NCBI GenBank assembly: GCA_028279185.1
Contig: JANQSS010000051.1
Location: 31,155 to 95,154, forward strand
Reading direction: 5' to 3'
DNA from: Saprospiraceae bacterium
GTDB taxonomy: Bacteria; Bacteroidota; Bacteroidia; Chitinophagales; Saprospiraceae
DNA: 64,000 nt
Every line of letters starts with the position of its first letter. Position 1 is the stretch's first letter. The notes below the pieces were generated by a model. It was not told where the DNA came from, did not search any database, and saw only the letters and a list, made by a program, of their open reading frames with translations. Shown one piece after another: positions 1 through 7,616 of this stretch. The translations under genes were made by a program, and so were the position numbers.

Positions 1-1
1 T

Positions 2-1093
2 GAAAGACCAATTTACATTGAGAATCAAGGAAAGTCCTCCTGGCCCATATTTACTTCTGCGAACTGGGAGTTCAATTGTTCGGAACAAACATGTACTCGA
101 CGATATACGCTCATTCCATTTTCGCCATCTACTATCGATGCATCATCTATTTACGCACCTCCCGGTGAGAAAAGTGAAGAATATGGATATCGTCACTTAC
201 TTGGATCGGATGAATTGGGCAGAGATGTCTTGGCCGCTATAATACATGGATCCAGGACAGCATTGCTCATTAGCGGACTTGCAGCGTTTCTTGCCCTTGT
301 AATGGGCTTGCTTTACGGCATGATACTGGGCTATTATGGAGATGACCGGCTGGGTTTTTCCTCTTATCAATTGATCGGATTTATGATTATTAGCATTTTG
401 GTTTTCTTTCTATTTGCTTTTACACGTAATCTCTGTTTGGGCATGTACATATCACCACGAAATTTTATCCTAATAGGGTTCATTCTATTGATGCTGTATC
501 TGACCGGAATTTATCAGTTAAAATATATACGCAGTAAAGGAAAATCTATTCAGTTGCGATTAGATGATGTTGGAATGCGACTAATCGACTTAGTTAAGGC
601 ACTACCTGCCCTTTTTATAGTCTTATTTGTATTGCAAATTGTTGAAGGACAAGCGGTTACCACCCTTGTATTGTTAATAGCATTTCTTTTGTGGGCACCA
701 ATTACACGCCACGCACGTGCCGAAACCATTCGGCTTCGGGAGAATCCGGCCATACAATCCGCAATCCTTAGTGGCCGAAGCGATATGTACATCATGCGGC
801 ATCACGTTCTTCCATTCATAGTAAGACCACTATTTGTTACACTTTCATTTAGCATGGCAGGAGCCATTTTACTCGAAGCAACGCTATCTTTTCTAGGATT
901 GGGGTTACCTGTTGATCATGTTAGTTGGGGGACAATGATCAATGCTGCTCGGACAGAATCTTCAGCCTGGTGGTTACTTGTGTTTCCCGGCATCTGCATG
1001 CTGCTCCTAATTTGGAGTTTTCAACATATCGGAAGATCGGTAGAAATAAGAATGCGAAAGGAGGCCAATGTATTAGAGACGGATCATGGGTAA
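2..1093 (+). CDS. Peptide-type ABC transporter permease (OppC/DppC-like), 5' end cut by window edge
   Basis: Inner-membrane permease subunit of a dipeptide/oligopeptide-type ABC importer. The frame is open from base 2, so the N-terminus lies outside the window. Visible parts are the family motif GSDELGRDVL near base 205, a first helix, then GYYGDD. The permease core follows, with an EAA-type loop (SGRSDMYIMRHHVLP, about bases 770-815) that would contact the ATPase, and a typical C-terminal part with LSFLGLGLP and WGTMI. Between GYYGDD and the usual 'MR..D....LPAL' segment (about 350-560) there is an extra stretch with two hydrophobic helices that standard DppC proteins lack. No ATPase gene follows; the next gene is on the other strand. 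Family assignment is firm; the substrate is unknown. Confidence 0.85.
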   Translation, partial: ERPIYIENQGKSSWPIFTSANWEFNCSEQTCTRRYTLIPFSPSTIDASSIYAPPGEKSEEYGYRHLLGSDELGRDVLAAIIHGSRTALLISGLAAFLALVMGLLYGMILGYYGDDRLGFSSYQLIGFMIISILVFFLFAFTRNLCLGMYISPRNFILIGFILLMLYLTGIYQLKYIRSKGKSIQLRLDDVGMRLIDLVKALPALFIVLFVLQIVEGQAVTTLVLLIAFLLWAPITRHARAETIRLRENPAIQSAILSGRSDMYIMRHHVLPFIVRPLFVTLSFSMAGAILLEATLSFLGLGLPVDHVSWGTMINAARTESSAWWLLVFPGICMLLLIWSFQHIGRSVEIRMRKEANVLETDHG

Positions 1094-1111
1094 ACAATCA
1101 TTTGCCCAATT

Positions 1112-1303
1112 CTAATTTCGACGTTTCTTGTATTTCTTTGATTTTCCAACAAGGCCAGACTTGGTTTTAGTTTTTTTAGCCTTAGATCCGTCAAACTTAG
1201 GCGTGGTATCCTCATTCACAGGACACCCTATTTTCTTAGTACAAGAAGGGGATAACAGGGTGAAAAACCCTGCTAACAGTAGCATTATCCAGTATTTATG
1301 CAT
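1112..1303 (-). CDS. Small basic lipoprotein, function unknown
   Basis: A 63-residue protein that starts with a lipoprotein signal: positively charged start, hydrophobic stretch LLLAGFFTLL, then the lipobox-like LSPSC with the cysteine at about residue 20. After acylation it would be only about 43 residues, opening with TKKIGCPVNEDTTP and ending in a very lysine/arginine-rich tail (KKTKTKSG...KKYKKRRN). The signal peptide and the composition argue that the frame is real. I recall similar 'GCP.NED' mini-lipoproteins in Bacteroidota, but I cannot name a family. It lies convergent to the ABC permease and upstream of the HU gene on the opposite strand. A role in envelope or nucleic-acid binding is speculation. 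Confidence 0.6.
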   Translation of the reverse strand: MHKYWIMLLLAGFFTLLSPSCTKKIGCPVNEDTTPKFDGSKAKKTKTKSGLVGKSKKYKKRRN

Positions 1304-1442
1304 AGAAATACGGCATTTTTATAGAAAAACGAATATAAGACAATCACATTGTATCTTGCTGAACCTTAGTGACTTTGATCAGTTACATATAACAAAAAAT
1401 CCCATATGGCTTGCCAATTGGGCAACTTAGCGCTTCAAATAC

Positions 1443-1473
1443 TTGCTAATTCGGGATGTTGAGACTATTTTTG
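1443..1473 (+). promoter_or_regulatory. Promoter of the HU gene
   Basis: A TTG at 1443-1445 and TATTTTTG at 1466-1473 are separated by 20 bases. This matches the Bacteroidota housekeeping promoter (TTTG at -33, TAnnTTTG at -7). Transcription would start near 1477, giving a leader of about 30 bases before the ATG at 1508. Confidence 0.6.
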
Positions 1474-1507
1474 CCCTGTAAATTCATTTAATCTTAAACA
1501 CAACAAA

Positions 1508-1780
1508 ATGAACAAAGGCGAATTAATCGAAAGCATCTCACGTCAGTCAGGATTGACAAAAGCAGATGCTGGTAGAGCTCTTGATGCAACATTGGACGCA
1601 ATCCAGGGAATCTTGGCTACAGGTGACAAAGTTACTTTGCCAGGATTTGGAACTTTCTCTGTTTCAAAGCGAGCTGCCAGAACAGGACGTAATCCTCAGA
1701 CTGGCGAGGCAATCAAAATTAAAGCAAGAACTGTTGCCAAATTTAAAGCGGGCAAGAATTTATCTGACGCTGTAAACTAA
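1508..1780 (+). CDS. HU-family DNA-binding protein
   Basis: A 90-residue histone-like protein that binds and bends DNA as a dimer and compacts the nucleoid. Its length and whole sequence match HU: an N-terminal helical part ([15 protein letters not shown]...), the GFGTFSV segment, the DNA-binding arm with [10 protein letters not shown], and the closing [12 protein letters not shown]. It is a single-gene unit with its own promoter upstream and a strong terminator immediately downstream. The ATG at 1508 is the only sensible start. Confidence 0.97.
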   Translation: MNKGELIESISRQSGLTKADAGRALDATLDAIQGILATGDKVTLPGFGTFSVSKRAARTGRNPQTGEAIKIKARTVAKFKAGKNLSDAVN

Positions 1781-1800
1781 GGTTGCTCAACAACAAAAAA

Positions 1801-1845
1801 AAGAAGGTAATCTGAGCTGTGCTTAGGTTGCCTTTTTTATTTTTG
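1801..1845 (+). terminator. Rho-independent terminator after the HU gene
   Basis: A 14-bp stem (1804-1817 with 1821-1834, three G-U pairs, loop TGT) is followed by a run of T. It ends just before the transketolase start. Its T-run also contributes to the TATTTTTG element at 1838-1845 that may drive the next gene. Confidence 0.8.
1838..1845 (+). promoter_or_regulatory. -7 promoter element of the transketolase pair
   Basis: TATTTTTG fits TAnnTTTG and ends three bases before the ATG at 1849, which predicts a leaderless mRNA. No TTG lies at the -33 distance, and the element overlaps the terminator's T-run, so this call is tentative. Confidence 0.35.
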
Positions 1846-1848
1846 TGC

Positions 1849-2700
1849 ATGCAATCAAATCCCTCCACAGAGGAGCTCGAGCGTATAGCTTCTCAAATCA
1901 GACGAGATATAGTTCGCATGGTACATGGTGTCGCTTCAGGCCATCCGGGTGGCTCCTTAGGCTGTGCTGATTTTTTTACCGCACTCTATTTCCGTATACT
2001 CAAACACAGTACGTCATTCAATATGAAAGGCACAGATGAAGATATGTTCTTTCTATCCAACGGGCATATCTCACCCGTATGGTATTCGGCGCTTGCACGC
2101 TCCGGATATTTCCCTGTGCAGGAATTAGCAACTTTCAGAAAAATAGATTCCCGACTTCAAGGGCATCCTGCTACACATGAGCACCTGCCAGGTGTGCGAG
2201 TGGCGAGTGGTTCGCTTGGTCAAGGTGTTTCAGTTGCCATTGGGGCTGCACTTAGCAAACGATTAGATGGGGATGACCACCTTGTTTACGTATTGACTGG
2301 TGATGGTGAGCTACAAGAAGGACAAATATGGGAAGCGCTCATGTTTGCTCCTCACTACATGTTAGACAATCTTATTTTAGTTGTCGATTGGAACGGACAG
2401 CAAATCGATGGTCCAAATCACGAGATTATGGCGCTAGGAGATCTTGAAGAAAAGTTTTCTGCTTTTGGCTGGGAAACACTTAAGATGAATGGCAACGAAA
2501 TGAATGATCTTGTCAATAAGCTTGAACATGCAAAAACGCGAATGGGTCGAGGAAAACCATTGGCCATTCTTATGACAACGGAAATGGGCAAAGGAGTTGA
2601 TTATATGGAAGGGACGCACGCTTGGCATGGAAAAGCGCCTAATGATGAACTTGCCGAACGAGCACTTGATCAATTAACTGAAACCCTTGGAGACTACTAG
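1849..2700 (+). CDS. Transketolase, N-terminal (TPP-binding) subunit
   Basis: First half of a split transketolase of the pentose phosphate pathway, which moves two-carbon ketol units between sugar phosphates. Recognisable parts are [11 protein letters not shown] near the N-terminus and the thiamine-diphosphate/Mg motif GDGELQEGQ followed by [11 protein letters not shown] (mid-protein). The length is usual for the N-terminal subunit of split enzymes. I chose the ATG at 1849. A GTG ten codons upstream would also be in frame, but it lies inside the HU terminator and would add a peptide not seen in the family. The C-terminal subunit starts two bases after the stop, so the two are surely co-expressed. 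Confidence 0.93.
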   Translation: MQSNPSTEELERIASQIRRDIVRMVHGVASGHPGGSLGCADFFTALYFRILKHSTSFNMKGTDEDMFFLSNGHISPVWYSALARSGYFPVQELATFRKIDSRLQGHPATHEHLPGVRVASGSLGQGVSVAIGAALSKRLDGDDHLVYVLTGDGELQEGQIWEALMFAPHYMLDNLILVVDWNGQQIDGPNHEIMALGDLEEKFSAFGWETLKMNGNEMNDLVNKLEHAKTRMGRGKPLAILMTTEMGKGVDYMEGTHAWHGKAPNDELAERALDQLTETLGDY

Positions 2701-2702
2701 TT

Positions 2703-3668
2703 ATGAAATCTATACACGATTATTCATTTACAGAGAAGAAAGCGACCCGAGATGGTTTTGGGGCAGGTTTATTGCAAGTTGGAAAAGACAATGATAACGT
2801 TGTTGCCTTATGCGCTGATTTAACGGGGTCTTTGAAAATGAATGCCTTCAAAGATGAATTTCCAAACCGCTTTTTTCAAGTAGGGATCGCAGAGGCTAAT
2901 ATGATGGGCATCGCGGCTGGATTGGCCACAACGGGTAAAATACCTTATACCGGAACCTTCGCCAACTTTTCTACAGGGCGAGTTTATGATCAAATAAGAC
3001 AGTCAATCGCATACTCATCCAAAAATGTAAAAATATGTGCAAGTCATGCCGGCTTAACGCTTGGCGAGGACGGTGCGACGCATCAGATACTAGAAGATAT
3101 TGGTCTTATGCGTATGCTCCCCGGCATGACAGTGATCAACCCATGTGACTACAATCAGACAAAATTGGCAACACAAGCAATTGCCAACGTAGAAGGCCCT
3201 GTCTATCTTAGATTCGGTCGACCGAGCTGGCCGATTTTTTCACCTGTAGAAGAAAAATTTGAAATCGGAAAAGCCTGGCACATTTCATCGGGTATAGACG
3301 TAACCATTGTTGCAACAGGTCACCTTGTGTGGACCGCTATCGAAGCCGCGCAGGAACTCGAAAAAATGGGTATTTCGTCCGATGTATTGAACATCCATAC
3401 TATTAAACCGTTGGATACAGACGCAATCATTCAATCTGTTCAAAAAACCGGTTGCATCGTCTCAGCAGAAGAGCACAACAAGTTCGGAGGATTGGGTTCT
3501 GCAGTGGCAGAAGCCCTTATCACTTCCAATCCTGTTCCTATGGAAATGGTGGCAGTGAATGATTCATTTGGTGAAAGTGGAAAACCAACGGAATTGCTTG
3601 AAAAGTATGGCTTGACAAAAAATAATATCGTCGAGGCAGTGAAAAAAGTACGAGCTAGAAAACAATAA
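2703..3668 (+). CDS. Transketolase, C-terminal subunit
   Basis: Second half of the split transketolase, 321 residues. It holds the pyrimidine-binding and C-terminal domains. Visible family segments are [20 protein letters not shown] (the glutamate that activates TPP lies in this stretch), the [15 protein letters not shown] loop with the active-site histidines, and a C-terminal part with [17 protein letters not shown]. It begins two bases after the N-terminal subunit and forms a heteromeric enzyme with it. The 1-deoxyxylulose-5-phosphate synthase family is related, but the separate N-terminal half and the sequence favour transketolase. Confidence 0.93.
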   Translation: MKSIHDYSFTEKKATRDGFGAGLLQVGKDNDNVVALCADLTGSLKMNAFKDEFPNRFFQVGIAEANMMGIAAGLATTGKIPYTGTFANFSTGRVYDQIRQSIAYSSKNVKICASHAGLTLGEDGATHQILEDIGLMRMLPGMTVINPCDYNQTKLATQAIANVEGPVYLRFGRPSWPIFSPVEEKFEIGKAWHISSGIDVTIVATGHLVWTAIEAAQELEKMGISSDVLNIHTIKPLDTDAIIQSVQKTGCIVSAEEHNKFGGLGSAVAEALITSNPVPMEMVAVNDSFGESGKPTELLEKYGLTKNNIVEAVKKVRARKQ

Positions 3669-3764
3669 TTAATTACTAAAGGCTGAAAATTTAATATTCC
3701 ATATTATCTCAAATTTGAAGTATGACTTAATATGGATAGTTATTCGACTAAGAATTTTCAAAGT

Positions 3765-4910
3765 ATGAAATTTGAAACTAAAACTATACATGCTGGAGTT
3801 CATCCAGACGAATTAACTGGTGCAGTCATGACACCTATTTACCAGACATCTACTTATGCACAGTCAGGCCCAGGTGACCATAAGGGATTTGAGTATGCAC
3901 GTGGCCATAATTTAACACGGGATGTACTACAAAATAATTTAGCAAGTCTTGAAAATGGCCTAGGTGCTGTCTGTTTTGGTAGTGGGCTAGCAGCGATGGA
4001 TGCAATAATCAAATTATTTAAATCTGGTGATGAAATAATTGGATCCAATGATCTTTATGGCGGCAGTTATAGACAACTTCGCGCGGTATATGCTGGATTT
4101 GGTATTGAGTCCAAATTTTTAAACCTCGTGAATCCAGAAATACTACATGAAGCAATATCTGATAAGACAAAATTAATTTGGATTGAATCTCCTAGCAATC
4201 CGCTATTGCAAATTTTGGATATAAAACGAATTTGTGAAATTGCACATAGCAAAGGTGTTAAGGTTTGTGTTGATAATACATTTGCTACTCCTTATTTACA
4301 ACAACCGCTGGACCTTGGGGCAGATATTGTCATGCATTCTGCAACAAAGTATTTGGGAGGACATTCGGATGTCATACACGGTTGTGTAGTTTGTAAACAT
4401 CAAGAAGACTTGGATCGATTAAGTTTTATTCAAAATGCTTCCGGTGCTGTCCCTGGTCCGATGGATTGTTTTTTAATCCTACGCGGAATAAAAACGTTGC
4501 ATGTGCGCGTAGAACGAGCGTGTGATAATGCTGAGGCAATGACAGCATTTTTATTGCAGCACGAAAAAATTGGAAGAGTCTACTACCCCGGATTGCAAAA
4601 CCACCCAGGACATGAGTTGGCAAAAAATCAAATGAACAGGTTTGGCGGAATTGTATCGTTCGAACTTGCGTCAGATTCCATGGACGATGTTCATGAGGTA
4701 TTGAAGCATACAAAAATCTTTGCTTTGGCAGAATCTCTCGGAGGCGTGGAATCATTAATGACTCATCCAAGCTCCATGACCCATGGCTCAATCCCAAGAG
4801 AGGAAAGATTAAAGGCGGGCTTGAAAGATGGTTTGATTCGCTTATCCGTCGGCATCGAACATCAGGAAGACTTAATTCAGGATATTGAAAATGCACTATC
4901 TGTGATTTAA
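3765..4910 (+). CDS. Cystathionine gamma-synthase/lyase-type PLP enzyme
   Basis: A PLP-dependent trans-sulfuration enzyme (Cys/Met metabolism family) acting on homoserine esters or cystathionine in methionine/cysteine metabolism. The PLP lysine is in SATKYLGGHSDV, preceded by the DNTFATPYLQQPLDLGADIV segment, and the C-terminus carries SLGGVESLMTHPSSMTH and RLSVGIEH. The first in-frame ATG is at 3732, but family members begin at the equivalent of MKFETKTIHAG, so I use 3765 (381 residues). Synthase, gamma-lyase and O-acetylhomoserine enzymes cannot be separated safely by eye; the sequence looks most like MetB/MetC of Bacteroidota. Confidence 0.9.
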   Translation: MKFETKTIHAGVHPDELTGAVMTPIYQTSTYAQSGPGDHKGFEYARGHNLTRDVLQNNLASLENGLGAVCFGSGLAAMDAIIKLFKSGDEIIGSNDLYGGSYRQLRAVYAGFGIESKFLNLVNPEILHEAISDKTKLIWIESPSNPLLQILDIKRICEIAHSKGVKVCVDNTFATPYLQQPLDLGADIVMHSATKYLGGHSDVIHGCVVCKHQEDLDRLSFIQNASGAVPGPMDCFLILRGIKTLHVRVERACDNAEAMTAFLLQHEKIGRVYYPGLQNHPGHELAKNQMNRFGGIVSFELASDSMDDVHEVLKHTKIFALAESLGGVESLMTHPSSMTHGSIPREERLKAGLKDGLIRLSVGIEHQEDLIQDIENALSVI

Positions 4911-4922
4911 TCTAATTGAATT

Positions 4923-5633
4923 TTGCCGTTGAGCAATCTAAAAAAACATACTAAAAGTATTCGATCTTGGTCAGATGAGGACAAACCCAGAGAGAAACTT
5001 CGAACAAAGGGAATTTCATCATTGTCCGATACCGAATTACTTGCTATCATACTTGGAAGCGGTAATCGAAACAAAAGCGCTGTAGACTTAGCACGAGAAA
5101 TGCTTGCAGCCAAAGGAAATATCTTATCAGAATTCGCTGATCAGGAATTGAAAGACTTGCTTAAGTTCACAGGAGTCGGTGAAGCTAAGGCCATATCCAT
5201 ACTTGCGGCAATCGAGCTGGGTCGGAGAGCATGTCAAGGGCATCGGTTGGATAGACCAGTTATAACCAGCAGTAAACAAGCATTCGAGTTTGTCTCGCGT
5301 AATTTAGGGGTGCAGTCGCATGAAGAATGTTGGGTTTTATATCTCAATCAGGCAAGTAAAGTTGTGAGTAAAACTCGACTTAGCGTAGGAGGTTTATCAG
5401 CTACAATCGTTGACATTAGGATTATACTAAAAGGTGCTCTCGACAATCTAGCGACGGGAATTATACTATGTCATAATCACCCTTCAGGAAATTTAAAACC
5501 GAGTGAAGCTGATCGTCAAATCACGAAAAAATTGCTTGAGGCTGGACGATTAGTAGATATTAAACTTATTGATCACCTCATCGTTACGCAAACAGGATAT
5601 TATAGCTTCGCCGATACAGGCGAAATCTTATGA
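4923..5633 (+). CDS. radC: RadC-family JAB-domain protein
   Basis: A 236-residue RadC/UPF0758 protein. The N-terminal part has the family start (RSWSDEDKPREKL, LSDTELLAIILGSG) and a helix-hairpin-helix (LLKFTGVGEAKAISILAA). The C-terminal JAB/MPN domain carries the metal-binding JAMM motif HNHPSGNLKPSEAD. The family was once linked to DNA repair; its real role is unsettled. There is no ATG before residue 60, so translation must start at a TTG, either at 4923 or two codons later. The stop overlaps the start of the ABC exporter gene by four bases (ATGA), implying translational coupling. Confidence 0.93.
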   Translation: MPLSNLKKHTKSIRSWSDEDKPREKLRTKGISSLSDTELLAIILGSGNRNKSAVDLAREMLAAKGNILSEFADQELKDLLKFTGVGEAKAISILAAIELGRRACQGHRLDRPVITSSKQAFEFVSRNLGVQSHEECWVLYLNQASKVVSKTRLSVGGLSATIVDIRIILKGALDNLATGIILCHNHPSGNLKPSEADRQITKKLLEAGRLVDIKLIDHLIVTQTGYYSFADTGEIL

Positions 5634-7390
5634 GTGAACAGAGATATATGGATTGGGCTGTTTTGAAGCGCATTGTGCGCTTGGCTTTGCCTTACAAAAT
5701 ACTTTTTTTGGTTACGTTTCTATTAGCGATCACCTTGGCTCCAGTCGCAATTATTCGACCCATGCTCATAAATCGAATGGTTGACGACTATATCCTCGTA
5801 AGTGATTTAGCAGGTTTGCAGTTTATGGCTATTCTGTTGATTGTCGTATTGTTGGTTGAAGCCACTATGCGATATTTTTTCATTTATAACTCAAACTTGT
5901 TAGGTCAGTCGGTGGTCAAAGATTTAAGGGTCCGCGTCTTCCGTCACTTGCTAGGGTTGAAACCAGCTTTTTTTGATAAAACGCCGATTGGACTTGCAAC
6001 CACAAGAACAATAAGTGATATAGAAACGATTAATAGCGTGTTTTCACAAGGTCTTATAACCATACTAGCTGATTCACTGGGGGTGCTTGCCGTGATTTCA
6101 ATCATGTTGTATACATCTTGGAAATTGACGCTTGTATGTTTAATTGCTTTACCATTTATGATATGGGGCAGTTATGTTTTTAAAGAAAAAGTGAAGAAAG
6201 CATTTCAAATTGTTCGAACAAAAATTTCGGATATGAATGCTTTTCTTCAAGAACGGATCAGCGGTATGAAAGTCGTTCAAATATTTAATGCCGAAGAGCA
6301 GGAAATAAAGCGTTTCAAAGAAATAAATCGAGATTATACACAAGCAAACTTACGTACTGTTTTTTATTATGCCATTTTTTTCCCGTTCGTCGAATTGATT
6401 TCCGCTGTATCGATTGGATTAATGGTATGGTACGGTGCACGTGGTGTAATGAATTCAAATATAACACCCGGTGTATTGGTCGTATTTCCGATCTATATAA
6501 GTATGCTCTATAGGCCCATTCGGATGATTGCAGACCGTTTTAATACGATCCAAATGGGGATGGTGGCAGGTGAGCGTGTATTTAAAGTGATCGACAATTT
6601 TGATGTAATTAAAAATAATGGTACGAAAAGTATTGAGAAATTAAATGGCCTTGTCGAATTCAAACAAGTTAATTTTTCATATGAAGAAGGTTTTCCAATA
6701 TTGAAGGATGTTACTTTTCATCTGGCCGCAGGAGAGACCATGGCGATTGTTGGAAGTACAGGATCCGGAAAAACAACTATTATTAATTTATTAAATAGGT
6801 TTTACGAAATTGATGCAGGCCAAATATGTATTGATGGTGTGGATATTAGAAAATACGAGCTGTCATCTTTACGATCTCGAATCGCTATCGTACTTCAAGA
6901 TGTTTTTTTGTTCACAGGGCCACTCATTGATAATATAAGTTTAAAACATCCTGATATTTCTCGTGATGATGTCGTAAAAGCCTCAAAATTAATTGGAGCA
7001 CATAAATTTTTTATGGATTTACCAGAAGGTTATGATTATGTGCTGATGGAGCGCGGAAATAATTTGTCAATGGGACAACGCCAACTCATTTCATTTGTTA
7101 GAGCATTAGTTTTTAATCCGGATATTTTGATTTTAGACGAGGCGACCTCATCGATTGATTCTGAGACGGAAGCCGTCATCCAGTCAGCTATTGAAAAACT
7201 TACGCAAAAACGATCGTCATTTGTCATCGCCCACAGATTGTCGACAATACAGCACGCTGATAAAATTTTGGTAATGGATCAAGGCCGAGTAATCGAGCAA
7301 GGCAGAGCCGAGGACCTTCTTCAAATTGAAAATGGTCATTATCGAGCGCTTTATGAAAAACAGCTTGCCGAACAAGAATCTCTTGCATGA
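5630..7390 (+). CDS. ABC exporter half-transporter, fused membrane and ATPase domains
   Basis: A 586-residue half-transporter that should form a dimer in the inner membrane and export lipids, drugs or peptides. An N-terminal six-helix domain covers about residues 1-310. The ATPase follows: Walker A GSTGSGKTT near residue 375, Q-loop LQDVFLF, signature LSMGQRQ (the usual LSGGQ with Met for the first Gly) near 478, Walker B ILILDEATSSID and the H-loop IAHRLSTI. The ATG lies within the radC stop codon. The substrate is unknown; it resembles the YknU/MdlB-like group more than MsbA. A second, more MsbA-like exporter is at 30392-32209. Confidence 0.92.
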   Translation: MSEQRYMDWAVLKRIVRLALPYKILFLVTFLLAITLAPVAIIRPMLINRMVDDYILVSDLAGLQFMAILLIVVLLVEATMRYFFIYNSNLLGQSVVKDLRVRVFRHLLGLKPAFFDKTPIGLATTRTISDIETINSVFSQGLITILADSLGVLAVISIMLYTSWKLTLVCLIALPFMIWGSYVFKEKVKKAFQIVRTKISDMNAFLQERISGMKVVQIFNAEEQEIKRFKEINRDYTQANLRTVFYYAIFFPFVELISAVSIGLMVWYGARGVMNSNITPGVLVVFPIYISMLYRPIRMIADRFNTIQMGMVAGERVFKVIDNFDVIKNNGTKSIEKLNGLVEFKQVNFSYEEGFPILKDVTFHLAAGETMAIVGSTGSGKTTIINLLNRFYEIDAGQICIDGVDIRKYELSSLRSRIAIVLQDVFLFTGPLIDNISLKHPDISRDDVVKASKLIGAHKFFMDLPEGYDYVLMERGNNLSMGQRQLISFVRALVFNPDILILDEATSSIDSETEAVIQSAIEKLTQKRSSFVIAHRLSTIQHADKILVMDQGRVIEQGRAEDLLQIENGHYRALYEKQLAEQESLA

Positions 7391-7604
7391 TTTGTCAATG
7401 AATAGGCGAGTTTTCAAGCCCTATAAAAAGATCCACTCCTTTCAAAAAATACATTAATAGCGCACATGCATAGCAGGGCGACGTTATTTTATTGTGGTTG
7501 GTTGGTCTGAATAGGAACGTTGGCTTAAGTCTGACGCATCTTTGAGGTAAGTGTGGATTATTTCTGACTTTACCCTTTAGCATCTAAATCCAGTATCAAT
7601 CTAC

Positions 7605-7612
7605 TACCTTTG
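7605..7612 (+). promoter_or_regulatory. -7 element of the ygiQ-like gene
   Basis: TACCTTTG fits TAnnTTTG exactly and ends four bases before the ATG at 7617, so the mRNA should be leaderless or nearly so. No clear TTG is seen at -33. The 226 bases between the exporter stop (7390) and this gene hold nothing else I recognise. Confidence 0.5.
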
Positions 7613-7616
7613 GAAC

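Noticed and set aside
18..242. Open frame of 74 codons at the left edge
   Set aside because: It overlaps, in another frame, the permease coding sequence that is open from base 2 and carries the family motif GSDELGRDVL; it has no recognisable features.
3732..3764. Longer N-terminus for the cystathionine gamma-synthase-like protein
   Set aside because: The extra eleven residues are not found in the family; the internal ATG at 3765 fits better.
4426..4896. 156-codon - strand frame inside the cystathionine gamma-synthase-like gene
   Set aside because: It lies opposite a clear enzyme gene and shows no domain, signal peptide or promoter.
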